Shown in pieces: positions 32,834 to 40,726 of a stretch of 55,373 nt of DNA. Below the pieces are notes generated by a model, which was not told the DNA's origin, did not search any database, and worked only from the letters and a program-made list of their open reading frames with translations. Location of the stretch: positions 1 to 55,373 of the forward strand of contig NZ_JACHWZ010000030.1 in NCBI RefSeq assembly GCF_014191725.1. Direction: 5' to 3'. The position numbers were made by a program, and so were the translations under genes. How positions within the stretch are numbered: position 1 is the first letter of the stretch; each line of letters begins with the position of its first letter. This DNA comes from Microbulbifer rhizosphaerae. GTDB lineage: Bacteria; Pseudomonadota; Gammaproteobacteria; Pseudomonadales; Cellvibrionaceae.

Positions 32834-33516
32834 CGCCCCGCCTCCGCTCCCGCCAGATCGCCACGGCTGTCCGCCAGCAGTGTGTGCACCAGGTCCCAGA
32901 GGATGTGGTAGATGGCCAAGTGCGTCTCCTGGATACGGTGCACACTGTCGCTGGGCACAACCAGGCATCGATCGATATTTGGCGACTGCGCCATGGCGCC
33001 GCCGTCACCGCCCACCAGGGCAATGGTGGCCAGCCCCATTTCCCGCCCGCGCTGGAAAGCCGCCAGCAGGTTGGCGGAACTGCCGCTGGTGGAAAAACCC
33101 ACCAAGGCATCCTCGGCCCGGCCCAATGCGGATACCTGGCGCAGGTAGATCTGCTCGACACCCACATCGTTGGCCAATGCCGTCAGCGTCGCGTTACTGG
33201 CGCCCAGGTCAACGGCGGGCAGTGCCGGACGCCCGGCGGTGACCGGATGCAGGAATTCCACCGTCAGGTGCGCCGCATCGCAGCTGGAACCGCCGTTGCC
33301 CATGCACAGGAGCCGCCCGCCCCGCCGGAAGCGGTCCGCCAGTACGCGCGCCACGGCCACGACGCCTTCACCGCAGCGATCAAAAAACTGTGTTTTCACC
33401 CGGGCGCTTTCCCCGGCCTTTTCCCGCACCGACACCAGCAGCGCCGCGTCGATCGAATCCGCACTGCGCTCGCCGCCGTGCAGAAAAGGATAAAGTTGCT
33501 GCAAATGATCCGTCAC
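32830..33516 (-). CDS. GmhA-like SIS isomerase inside the hyp operon
   Basis: A 228-residue SIS-domain protein resembling sedoheptulose-7-phosphate isomerase GmhA. Sugar-phosphate loops are present ('MGNGGSSCDAAHLTVEF', 'GFSTSGSSANLLAAF', 'GGDGGAMAQ'). The GmhA zinc/catalytic set appears intact: His and Glu of 'AHLTVEF', Gln and His of 'RIQETHLAIYH'. About 35 extra N-terminal residues precede the domain. It starts at GTG (33516) in a GTGA overlap with hypC and ends in a GTGA overlap with hypD, so it is made together with the Hyp proteins. No heptose or LPS genes are near. Its role in hydrogenase maturation, if any, is unknown to me. Confidence 0.88.
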   Translation of the reverse strand: MTDHLQQLYPFLHGGERSADSIDAALLVSVREKAGESARVKTQFFDRCGEGVVAVARVLADRFRRGGRLLCMGNGGSSCDAAHLTVEFLHPVTAGRPALPAVDLGASNATLTALANDVGVEQIYLRQVSALGRAEDALVGFSTSGSSANLLAAFQRGREMGLATIALVGGDGGAMAQSPNIDRCLVVPSDSVHRIQETHLAIYHILWDLVHTLLADSRGDLAGAEAGR

Positions 33517-33824
33517 GGGGATTCCTCCTCCAATTGGCCGGACGCTCGCCCCTCCCGCTCCGCAATGGTCGACAACTTCTCCTCCATCTCCCCCAGCTCC
33601 CGTAGGAGTTCCAGGGTTTTCTGCGCTTCCAGCGGGTCCAGGCGGCTCATCGCGAAACCCACATGTATCAGCACCCATTCGCCGACACACTGGGCGTGGT
33701 TGCGCTCGTCACTCACCACACAGGCGATATTGACCGCGCGGCGCACACCGCAGATTTCCACCACCGCGGTATCGCTCGCCGCGTCGACTATCTCGACGAT
33801 CTGTCCGGGAATTCCTACGCACAT
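33513..33824 (-). CDS. hypC: Hydrogenase maturation chaperone HypC
   Basis: A 103-residue HypC/HypG chaperone. It begins 'MCVGIPGQIVEI' with the essential Cys2, and has 'GVRRAVNIACV' and 'WVLIHVGFAMSRLD', the family core. The C-terminal tail ('LRELGEMEEKLSTIAEREG') is longer than in the smallest HypCs. It overlaps the hypF end by ten bases and the SIS start by four. Confidence 0.95.
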   Translation of the reverse strand: MCVGIPGQIVEIVDAASDTAVVEICGVRRAVNIACVVSDERNHAQCVGEWVLIHVGFAMSRLDPLEAQKTLELLRELGEMEEKLSTIAEREGRASGQLEEESP

Positions 33825-36229
33825 GTTCCAGCCCCGCGCGATTGCAAAAGGCGCGCGGCGGCCACCGCCGCCTGGCCCAGGCTCAGGCCGCCGTCATTGG
33901 CAGGCACGCGGCGATGGCACAGCACTTCCAGCCCGCGCCGCCGCAATTGCCGGACCAATAAACTGCTCAGCACTGCGTTCTGGAAGACTCCGCCGGAGAG
34001 CGCCACGCGGCCGCTCCAGCCCGCACCGCAGCGATCGCCGAGACGGTCGACCATTCGCCCAATTGCCTCCGCCAGCCCAAGGTGAAAGCGAGCGGCCACG
34101 ACGCCGGCGGCGGTGCCCCGGCGAAGGTCCTCCAGCAGCGCTCGCCACATAGGCTGCGCGCACAACCGCGACAAGCCACCCCGCTCCCCGATCTCAAACG
34201 GATAGCCGTTTCCGCCGCCGGCCAGCGCGGCGCTGTCCACGCAGGCCTCCAGGGCCATGGCCGCCTGGCCCTCGAAGCTGATCTCGCGGCACAGGCCGAT
34301 CACCGCGGCCACCGCATCGAACAGGCGGCCGCAGGAACTGGTCAGTGGACTGTTGAAACCGGTATCGATCATGCGCGCCAGGGTTTCCAGGGGCTGGCGG
34401 GCGAGGAAGTCGCCAAATTCGCCCGGCAGCCGTTGCCGCGTGGAGAGATCGTTGCCGAACACCTGGTGCAACCAGGCAAAAGCCATGCGCCAGGGCTGGC
34501 GGATGGCGCGCTCGCCGCCGGGGATGGGCACCGGCTCGAAACTTGCCAACCGCTCAGAGTTCCTATAGTCCGCCAGCAGGAATTCGCCACCCCAGAAGCT
34601 GCCATCCGTTCCGTAACCCAGCCCGTCCAGTGCGATGCCCAACACCGGCTCCGCGTCCAGCGGTACGCCATTGTCGGCGAGGCAGGCGGCGATATGGGCG
34701 TGGTGGTGCTGCACCACCTCCAAGCGCAGCGACTCCCGCGCCGCCAGCGCGCGGCCGATTTTGCCCGACCGGTACTCCGGGTGCGCGTCCACCGCGATCG
34801 CACGCGGCGCGTGATCAAACAGCTCGCGATAGAACTGTAAGGACTGCTCGAAGGCATCGCCGACGGCGCGGTTGTGCAGGTCGCCGATATGCTGGGAGAG
34901 AACTGCCTGGCCGTCCTTCAGCAGGCAGAAAGTGTTTTTCAGTTCCCCCCCCAGGGCCAGCAGCGGCGGCGCGGCGGCGAATGTCTCCGGCAGCATCAGC
35001 GGTTCCGGCACATAGCCGCGCGCGCGGCGCAGGATGGCGGGGCGCCCGTCGATTTCGCGCACTACGGAATCGTCCAGGCGGTTGACGATGTCGCGATCGT
35101 ACAGCAGCGCCGCGTCCGCCACCGCGCCCAGCAATGCCCGCGCGTCATCGTTGGCGATGCATTGGGGTTCGCCGCTGCGGTTGCCACTGGTACACACCAG
35201 CGGAAATTCCAGCCCCGCCATCAGCAGGTGGTGCAGCGGCGCGGGGGGCAGCATGAATCCGTAACAGCGCTGTCCCGGCGCAACCCCGGGAGCCAACGCG
35301 GCCGCGCCGGTTTGGGGAAGCAGCAGGATCGGCGCGGCGCGGTGCTGTAGCAGTTCGCACCCGGTATCGCTCAGGCTGCAATAGCGCCGGATCATTTCCA
35401 GGTCCCGCGCCAGCAATGCAAAGGGTTTGTGGGGTCGCCGTTTGCGCGTCCGCAGCCGCGTGACCGCGTCGGGATCAGTGGCATTGCAGGCCAGGTGAAA
35501 GCCGCCGACGCCCTTGAGCAGCAGGATTTTTCCCGCGCGCAATGACTCTTGTGCCCGCGCGATCGGGTCCGCTTCGGGGCCATGGTCATGGCCCTCCGCC
35601 CACTCCAGCCACAGATGCGGCCCGCAGTCCGGGCAGCAGTTCGGTTGGGCGTGAAAACGGCGATCGGCGGGGTTGCGGTATTCCTCCAGGCAGGCGGGGC
35701 ACTGTGCAAACGCTCCCATGCTGGTATTGATACGGTCGTAGGGCACGCTGCGGACGATACTGATCCGCGGGCCGCAGTGGGTGCAATTGGTAAAAGCGAA
35801 ACCGCGGCGCCGACCGTCGGGGGCAAACAACTCCCCGAGGCAATCCGCGCAGGTGGCGGCGTCGGCGGCGACCTGGGTATGCATTTCCCCGGGCAGGCTG
35901 GCGGCGATATGAAAACCGCTCTCCGCCGGCCCCACAGGGGCGCGGGGCAGGCGCTCGATGCTGTCGATGCGCGCGAGGGGCGGCGGCGCACTGCGCAGTG
36001 CCTCGACGAGGCGATCGACCTGCCCGGCGACGCCGCTGACGTGAATCCACACTCCCTCGGCGTCGTTCCCCACGCTGCCGGACAGGCCGTATTTCCCCGC
36101 CAGTCGCCACACCAAGGGGCGAAGACCCACGCCCTGCACCAGGCCGCGCACGCGGATGGACTCGGCGATACGCGGTTCGAGACTTGAAGCCTGTGGCGTC
36201 TTTTTTTGCTGTGGCGCGTAGCTGTCCAA
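33815..36229 (-). CDS. hypF: Carbamoyltransferase HypF
   Basis: An 804-residue enzyme that makes the carbamoyl group used by HypE. Domains are in the usual order: acylphosphatase ('IRVRGLVQGVGLRPLVW', near 25), two zinc-finger cysteine sets ('CADCLGELF', 'CTHCGPRIS', 'CPACLEEY', 'CCPDCGPH', 110-200), YrdC-like ('GVGGFHLACNATDPDAV') and Kae1-like ('HHHAHIAACLADNGV', 'ALSGGVFQNAVLSSLL'). The start is TTG at 36229, supported by GGAG eight bases upstream. It leads the hyp operon. Confidence 0.95.
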   Translation of the reverse strand: MDSYAPQQKKTPQASSLEPRIAESIRVRGLVQGVGLRPLVWRLAGKYGLSGSVGNDAEGVWIHVSGVAGQVDRLVEALRSAPPPLARIDSIERLPRAPVGPAESGFHIAASLPGEMHTQVAADAATCADCLGELFAPDGRRRGFAFTNCTHCGPRISIVRSVPYDRINTSMGAFAQCPACLEEYRNPADRRFHAQPNCCPDCGPHLWLEWAEGHDHGPEADPIARAQESLRAGKILLLKGVGGFHLACNATDPDAVTRLRTRKRRPHKPFALLARDLEMIRRYCSLSDTGCELLQHRAAPILLLPQTGAAALAPGVAPGQRCYGFMLPPAPLHHLLMAGLEFPLVCTSGNRSGEPQCIANDDARALLGAVADAALLYDRDIVNRLDDSVVREIDGRPAILRRARGYVPEPLMLPETFAAAPPLLALGGELKNTFCLLKDGQAVLSQHIGDLHNRAVGDAFEQSLQFYRELFDHAPRAIAVDAHPEYRSGKIGRALAARESLRLEVVQHHHAHIAACLADNGVPLDAEPVLGIALDGLGYGTDGSFWGGEFLLADYRNSERLASFEPVPIPGGERAIRQPWRMAFAWLHQVFGNDLSTRQRLPGEFGDFLARQPLETLARMIDTGFNSPLTSSCGRLFDAVAAVIGLCREISFEGQAAMALEACVDSAALAGGGNGYPFEIGERGGLSRLCAQPMWRALLEDLRRGTAAGVVAARFHLGLAEAIGRMVDRLGDRCGAGWSGRVALSGGVFQNAVLSSLLVRQLRRRGLEVLCHRRVPANDGGLSLGQAAVAAARLLQSRGAGTCA

Positions 36230-36246
36230 TAATCACTCCGGTATTC

Positions 36247-36280
36247 ACCGATAAAAATCGAGACAGTAGTTTTTATCGGT
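36247..36280. promoter_or_regulatory. Perfect inverted repeat upstream of hypF
   Basis: ACCGATAAAAA (36247-36257) and TTTTTATCGGT (36270-36280) are perfectly complementary around a 12-base spacer, 18 bases before the hypF start. It may be an operator for the hyp operon or a 5' mRNA hairpin near the ribosome site. The rest of the gap up to 36580 is mixed GC content; I see no gene or RNA in it. Confidence 0.5.
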
Positions 36281-36580
36281 TTTTATATTCGGGTTCGTGC
36301 AATTTGTCCGGTGAGAAAAACGCTCCCGCTACATCTGCGGATTTTGCGTTGGATTTTGCGACCGTAAGGTGTGCCGCCTGAATCGGCTATCGCGGGCCTT
36401 CCTCGATAGGTCGAGGGATGAGTGTCAGCAGCGCGGGGGCGCCGGTTCACCCCACTATAGTTGAGAAATTAAAGCGGGCCTGGCGGATAAAGTTTCAGGT
36501 AGGGCAAAAATGCGCCGGGGATTATTTGCGCAGCTGTTTTTGTAAATGAGGCGGGTATGTCGAGTTGACGCCATATCACA

Positions 36581-37750
36581 TCAGGCCGGGGGCAGCTGCG
36601 CGAGGAAAAAATCCCGCACATTCTCCCCCATGATCTTGCGGATTTCCGTTTCGCTGAATCCCTGCCGGAGCATCTCTTCCGTCAGCAGGCCCAGCTCGCT
36701 CACATCGAAGGCCGTGGTCACGCTGCCGTCGAAGTCTGAGCCCAGGGCCACATGCTCCAGTCCCAGCAGGTCGATGGCGTAGCGCAGGGTTTTGACGATA
36801 CCCCGCGGGCTGGTATCGCAGACGGCGGCGTCCCAGTAGCCGATACCGATCAACCCACCGCCCGCGGCGATCCGCTGCAGCAGCTCGTCACGGATATTCC
36901 GCGGGGTATCGCAGGTCCCCTTGAGGCCGGTGTGGGAGAGAATCAGCGGTTGGTCCACCAGGTCCAGCACGTCGCGCACCACCTGCTCCGAGGCGTGGGC
37001 CACGTCGATCACGATGGAGCGCGCGGCCATTTCCCGCACTGCCGCGCGGCCGAACTCCGTGAGACCGGCACCGCTCCGACCGTGCAGCGAGCCGCCCAGC
37101 TCGTTGTCGAAGAAGTGCTGCAGGCCCATCACCCGGTAGCCGGCGTCGTAGAGCACGCCGATGTTCTCCAGTTCCCCCTCCAGCGGATGGGCGCCCTCGA
37201 TACCGAGAATGGCGGCCAGCTGTTCGCCGCCCTGCTGCCGGGCCGCAAGTACCCGGCGCAAATCGGCGGCGCTATGCACTACGGCCAGTTGATCAGGGGA
37301 TCTGCGTTCCAGTTTGGTCACCCGCTCCGCGTGGTGGAGGGCCCGCTGCAGCAGGCTGTTCCAGGTGCGTGGCGGCCAGCCCTGGACGATCGCCAACAGG
37401 GTGATATTGTCCACGGTTTTGGAGGAGTTCTCCGCGTAGTTCTGCCCCCGGGGGGATTTGGTCACCGCGGTGAACACCTGGATAGCCAGGTTGCCGCGAC
37501 GCGCCCGGGGAAGGTCCAGATGGCCGTAGTCCGCCTCATTCTCCAGGTTTCGGGCCCAGAGGAAGCTGTCGGCGTGCAGGTCGCCGACCACCAGGGAAGG
37601 GTGCAGCGCGGCCGCCTCTTCCGACAGGGGAGGATACTTGGGGCCGGTGCGCTTGTTACGCCCCTGCTCGATGCCCGGAAGCAACAGCCACTTCCAGCCG
37701 GTGAACAAGACCAATGCCAACGCGGTCGATAGAAAGAGAAGTTTCTTCAT
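36581..37750 (-). CDS. M19 family membrane dipeptidase
   Basis: A 389-residue zinc dipeptidase related to renal dipeptidase. The N-terminus ('KLLFLSTALALVLFTGWKWL') is a signal or anchor, so it acts in the envelope. Metal ligands and family motifs are visible: 'GDLHADSF' (near 58), 'GIEGAHPLEGEL' (near 175), 'LILSHTGLKGTCDTPRN' (near 274) and 'LGSDFDGSVTTAFD' (near 338). It likely hydrolyses L,L- or L,D-dipeptides. It is divergent from a lipoprotein gene and separated from hypF by 350 bases. Confidence 0.93.
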   Translation of the reverse strand: MKKLLFLSTALALVLFTGWKWLLLPGIEQGRNKRTGPKYPPLSEEAAALHPSLVVGDLHADSFLWARNLENEADYGHLDLPRARRGNLAIQVFTAVTKSPRGQNYAENSSKTVDNITLLAIVQGWPPRTWNSLLQRALHHAERVTKLERRSPDQLAVVHSAADLRRVLAARQQGGEQLAAILGIEGAHPLEGELENIGVLYDAGYRVMGLQHFFDNELGGSLHGRSGAGLTEFGRAAVREMAARSIVIDVAHASEQVVRDVLDLVDQPLILSHTGLKGTCDTPRNIRDELLQRIAAGGGLIGIGYWDAAVCDTSPRGIVKTLRYAIDLLGLEHVALGSDFDGSVTTAFDVSELGLLTEEMLRQGFSETEIRKIMGENVRDFFLAQLPPA

Positions 37751-37789
37751 GCTTCGATATAACCGATATCAAAAACCCAGGAACTATCC

Positions 37790-38263
37790 GTGACACAACT
37801 ATACCGCCCTCTCCTGCTTTCGCTGCTCGCCCTGCTGATCGGCGGCTGCGCCGTACTCTCCCCCAGCTACCAGAAGCCCGAAGTCGAGGTTACCGCAGTG
37901 GAGCCGCTTCCGGCGGGCCCGGGCAACGACCTGCGCTTTCGCATCCACCTGCGGGTGTTCAATCCCAACGACTCCGAACTGGCGCTCTCCGGGCTTTACT
38001 ACACCCTGAGCCTGGCGGGGCACAAAGTGATTACCGGCACCTCCAGGGAACTGCCGCCCATCGCCCCCTATGGGCAGGACAATATTGTGGTGGATGCGAC
38101 GGCGAGCCTGGTGGGCTCCATCTTCGCCGCGGCGGAGCTGATCGGCACCCGGCGGGAGTCGGTACCCTATGAGCTGGTGGCCAAACTGGGATTGCGCCGG
38201 TCGATAGTGCCGTCGATCACTGTGCGCAAGGAAGGAGAGATAAGGCTGAACCAGCGGATGTAG
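37790..38263 (+). CDS. LEA type 2 family lipoprotein
   Basis: A 157-residue lipoprotein with signal 'LYRPLLLSLLALLIGGC' and a single LEA_2/WHy-type beta domain ('RFRIHLRVFNPNDSELALSG', 'ISKELPP'-like strand 'TSRELPPIAPYGQDNIVV'). Such proteins are thought to protect the envelope under desiccation or stress. The start is GTG (37790), with AGGA eight bases upstream. It is divergent from the dipeptidase (39 bases between starts). Confidence 0.82.
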   Translation: MTQLYRPLLLSLLALLIGGCAVLSPSYQKPEVEVTAVEPLPAGPGNDLRFRIHLRVFNPNDSELALSGLYYTLSLAGHKVITGTSRELPPIAPYGQDNIVVDATASLVGSIFAAAELIGTRRESVPYELVAKLGLRRSIVPSITVRKEGEIRLNQRM

Positions 38264-38324
38264 GGAGGCGAACGCCCGGGTGGGACAGATGGAACAAGGG
38301 CGAACACTGGGTTCGCCCGGGCGC
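38264..38324. terminator. GC-rich hairpin between converging genes
   Basis: GGGCGAAC (38298-38305) and GTTCGCCC (38311-38318) form a hairpin, nested in a wider CGCCCGGG/CCCGGGCG pair. It separates the converging LEA lipoprotein and the sigma-operon membrane protein. There is no T run, so it may be a palindromic repeat of the GGGCGAAC class rather than a true intrinsic terminator. Confidence 0.4.
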
Positions 38325-38690
38325 TTAACGCCGCGCGGCGAAAATGCCGCCGGCCATGGCTGCCAGGGAGGTGAGTATGCCCACCCCGACGAGACTGTAG
38401 AGACTGATGGACTGCTGCACGGCCTGGATGAACACCTGGTCGAAGGGGAACTGCCAAGCGACGATCGTAGAAGCGGCCACCACCGCGGCATACTGTACAC
38501 GGGTGGCGCGGCGCTCAGAGCGCCTGGAGGGCGCCGGCAGGCGCGCCATCACGCGCTCGCAGAAGCCGTCGTCGTCCACATAGGGCTCGCTGAACTGCAG
38601 CTGTTGGCCCAGCCAGGTATCGAAATCCGGCTCGCCGCCCGCGCTGTTCCAGCTGTCTGTTCTGTCGCGATTGTTCAAACCATTATCCAC
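38325..38690 (-). CDS. Membrane protein, probable anti-sigma partner
   Basis: A 121-residue protein with a soluble N-terminal half ('FDTWLGQQLQFSEPYVDDDG' ... 'CERVMARLPAP') and one or two C-terminal membrane segments ('YAAVVAASTIVAWQF', 'LYSLVGVGILTSLAAMAGGI'). It has no family name that I recognise. It overlaps the ECF sigma gene end by eight bases and is translated with it, which suggests a membrane-bound anti-sigma factor; that role is inferred from position and topology only. Confidence 0.7.
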   Translation of the reverse strand: MDNGLNNRDRTDSWNSAGGEPDFDTWLGQQLQFSEPYVDDDGFCERVMARLPAPSRRSERRATRVQYAAVVAASTIVAWQFPFDQVFIQAVQQSISLYSLVGVGILTSLAAMAGGIFAARR

Positions 38691-39237
38691 TGACTACCTC
38701 CTCGCGCCATGCCTGCAGCAGAGTCTGCAATTTGGCCCGCGCGCGATTGACGTGGGATTTTACCGTGCCCAGCGGCAACTTCATAATACTGGCCGCCTCC
38801 TCGTGGGAAAAGCCGCGCTGCATACACAGGTGCACGGCCTGGCGCTGGGCCTCGCTGAGCTCCTCCATGGCCGAGTTGAGATCCCGCGCCATGCCCAGTT
38901 GCTGGGCCTCCTCGACGCTCTCCTCCTGCTGTGCGCGATCCACCGCCTCCTGATCCACTTCCGGGGACTTCTTGCGCCGGTAGCTCATGACGAGATTGTA
39001 GGCGATACGGTACAGCCAGGTGCTGAAACGCGCATCCCCACGGAATGCCGGCAGGGCCTTGTAGGCTTTGATAAAAGCCTCCTGGGCCATATCGTCGGCC
39101 AGGGCCTGGTCGCCATCGCACAGCTGGCGGAGCGAGAAACGCAGCTGTGACTGATAGCGGCGCACCAGGTGGGCGTAGGCCCGCTGGTCCCCGTCTTCGA
39201 CGACGCGCCGGATCAAATCCTCGTCATTGAGGTCCAT
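38683..39237 (-). CDS. ECF (RpoE-like) RNA polymerase sigma factor
   Basis: A 184-residue sigma-70 family factor of the extracytoplasmic class. Region 2 is visible in 'YAHLVRRYQSQLRFSLRQL' and 'AQEAFIKAYKALPAFRGD', then 'FSTWLYRIAYNLVMSYRRK'. Region 4 is in 'LSEAQRQAVHLCMQRGFSHE' and 'IMKLPLGTVKSHVNRARAKL'. It is third in a four-gene leftward operon with two exported/membrane proteins upstream and a probable anti-sigma protein downstream. Confidence 0.95.
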   Translation of the reverse strand: MDLNDEDLIRRVVEDGDQRAYAHLVRRYQSQLRFSLRQLCDGDQALADDMAQEAFIKAYKALPAFRGDARFSTWLYRIAYNLVMSYRRKKSPEVDQEAVDRAQQEESVEEAQQLGMARDLNSAMEELSEAQRQAVHLCMQRGFSHEEAASIMKLPLGTVKSHVNRARAKLQTLLQAWREEVVSG

Positions 39238-39249
39238 ATACCGCTGTCC

Positions 39250-40056
39250 TTACGCCTGCTTGTTATCCAGTTTCCAGTTGACAAAGCGGGCGATGCCGAT
39301 AAACAGCGGTATCAGGCCGAGACTGCCGACCTCCACGCCAGAGGATATGCTCAGCCAGATGAATATCGCCAGGCCGACGGCGATCAGCGTGAATCCGCGA
39401 TCCTTCATATTGCGGGGGGACTCGCCTTCCATGGCATCCAGCAGCTCCGGCGGAATATCGCGGCCCTCGGCCACCATGCGGTTGATGTGGTCCATCAGCA
39501 GTTGCTTCTTGCGGTAGCTGTTGCGGGCCACCAACCACACGATCAGTATCGGCGTACCGAACACCGCCAGGATCGCGATGATGGGAATCAACACGGCTAT
39601 GTCTCCATCAAAGGGGAAATCATCGCGGTGGCCGCGAGGCTGGTCGAAATCGCCAGAGATACCGATACTGATATTCTTCGGCACACCGTCCATGGCCTCT
39701 TCCACCACCAGGCCCTTCTCGTCGAGGATGCCCTTTTCCTCCAGCTTCTTGTAGATGCGCCGGGTCAGTTCGCCGCCGAACTCTTCGCCCAGGTCCAACT
39801 GGACATCGGTGCGCTTGCCCTGCCCGTCCCGGGTCTTGATCACCAGGGTGCCGTCATCCTCGCGCAGTATGCGCACCTCCTTCTCCTCCGGGGTCTCCGG
39901 CGCTTTCTCTGCTGCCGGCGGCGGCGGTGGCTCCGGCATGGTTTCGTCCTGTGCCGGGGTCTCTTGGGCCCAACTGGCGGAGAGGCTCATCGCCGCCAGC
40001 AGGGCCATCAGCCAGCGGGCGCCGGCCCGCTGTGGGTGAAGATTTCTCGCTCTCAT
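39250..40056 (-). CDS. DUF6249-type membrane protein with signal peptide
   Basis: A 268-residue exported membrane protein. A signal sequence ('ARWLMALLAAMSLSASWAQ') is followed by a proline/glutamate-rich stretch ('MPEPPPPPAAEKAPETPEE') and a soluble part ('VQLDLGEEFGGELTRRIYKK'). Three membrane helices are visible ('IAVLIPIIAILAVFGTPILI', 'LIAVGLAIFIWLSISSGV', 'LGLIPLFIGIARFVNW'), with the DUF6249 pattern 'RKKQLLMDHINRMVAEGR'. It lies 12 bases before the sigma gene. It may be the envelope sensor or a target of the sigma factor; function unknown. ATG at 40056 chosen over one 33 bases upstream. Confidence 0.75.
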   Translation of the reverse strand: MRARNLHPQRAGARWLMALLAAMSLSASWAQETPAQDETMPEPPPPPAAEKAPETPEEKEVRILREDDGTLVIKTRDGQGKRTDVQLDLGEEFGGELTRRIYKKLEEKGILDEKGLVVEEAMDGVPKNISIGISGDFDQPRGHRDDFPFDGDIAVLIPIIAILAVFGTPILIVWLVARNSYRKKQLLMDHINRMVAEGRDIPPELLDAMEGESPRNMKDRGFTLIAVGLAIFIWLSISSGVEVGSLGLIPLFIGIARFVNWKLDNKQA

Positions 40057-40090
40057 TTTTTCGTGCTCTCGATAGTGCTTCTGTTTCAAA

Positions 40091-40372
40091 CTACGGTGCG
40101 GTCAACTGTGCTCCGGAAAACCGGACCGGGGTGCCCCCCGAGGACTCGTCGGCGAGCCGCACCGGGAAACGGGGATAGCTGCGCTCTTCCCGCTCCTTTT
40201 GCCGGCACTCCGCCAGCTTGCGCAAAAAGGCTTCGTCGATCTTTTCGGAAAGCTGTTGCTGCACCTCCGCCAGGGGGGCCGCCAACTCCGCGGCCTCCGC
40301 CTGCAGGCCCCCAAGCAGCAGGGCCAGGGCGGCGTAAAATTGTACCTTTTTCATAGTTCCTGCGGTTAACAT
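40091..40372 (-). CDS. Small exported protein leading the sigma operon
   Basis: A 93-residue protein with a signal peptide ('KKVQFYAALALLLGGLQAEA') and a short charged mature part ('LAEVQQQLSEKIDEAFLRKL'). I do not recognise the family. The ATG at 40372 has GGAGG six bases upstream; a second in-frame ATG at 40354 also exists. It starts only 33 bases from the MITE end at 40405, so its promoter probably lies in or beyond the MITE. It is followed by the DUF6249 gene. Confidence 0.7.
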   Translation of the reverse strand: MLTAGTMKKVQFYAALALLLGGLQAEAAELAAPLAEVQQQLSEKIDEAFLRKLAECRQKEREERSYPRFPVRLADESSGGTPVRFSGAQLTAP

Positions 40373-40404
40373 GGTCGCCTCCAGGTAGAATTTCCTTGTA
40401 CACC

Positions 40405-40672
40405 TAGTGTGGTGTAAGGTACTAAATGCGGTTATCAGAGCCCCCCAAAATGTTCACAGGAAGGCGCCGCTCGCAGGGAATGGCTCGCCCTTTTCAAGAG
40501 CGGCAACGCAGCTGTGGGCATTTTGGGGGGCTCCCTTCGGGCGGGCCGCTAAGCAGCCATCTGCGGCGTTGCATTTGCTTGACGTAGAACAACTACGCCA
40601 GCGCAAATGCGCCTTGCATCTGGCCGCTTAGCGGCCCGCTGATATCCGCATTTAGTACCTTACACCACACTA
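40405..40672. mobile_element. Complete 268-bp MITE with 30-bp terminal inverted repeats
   Basis: The ends TAGTGTGGTGTAAGGTACTA and its complement (ending at 40672) form about 33-base terminal inverted repeats with one mismatch. TA at each outer edge suggests a TA target duplication of the Tc1/mariner-IS630 kind. The interior has further palindromes (ACGTAGAACAACTACG; GCCGCTAAGC/GCTTAGCGGC) and no open frame. A second copy, inverted, starts at window base 94. This element separates the sigma operon (leftward) from DUF924 (rightward) and therefore sits in both upstream regions. Confidence 0.85.
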
Positions 40673-40726
40673 AAGACGATACCGGCGCAGCATCTGGATG
40701 CAGCGCGAGAAAATAAAGGAGCCGCA

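Noticed and set aside
32830..33516. Authentic LPS heptose gene gmhA
   Set aside because: It is not excluded biochemically, but the double overlap with hypC and hypD and the lack of LPS genes argue for a hydrogenase-linked role, so I did not assign the symbol.
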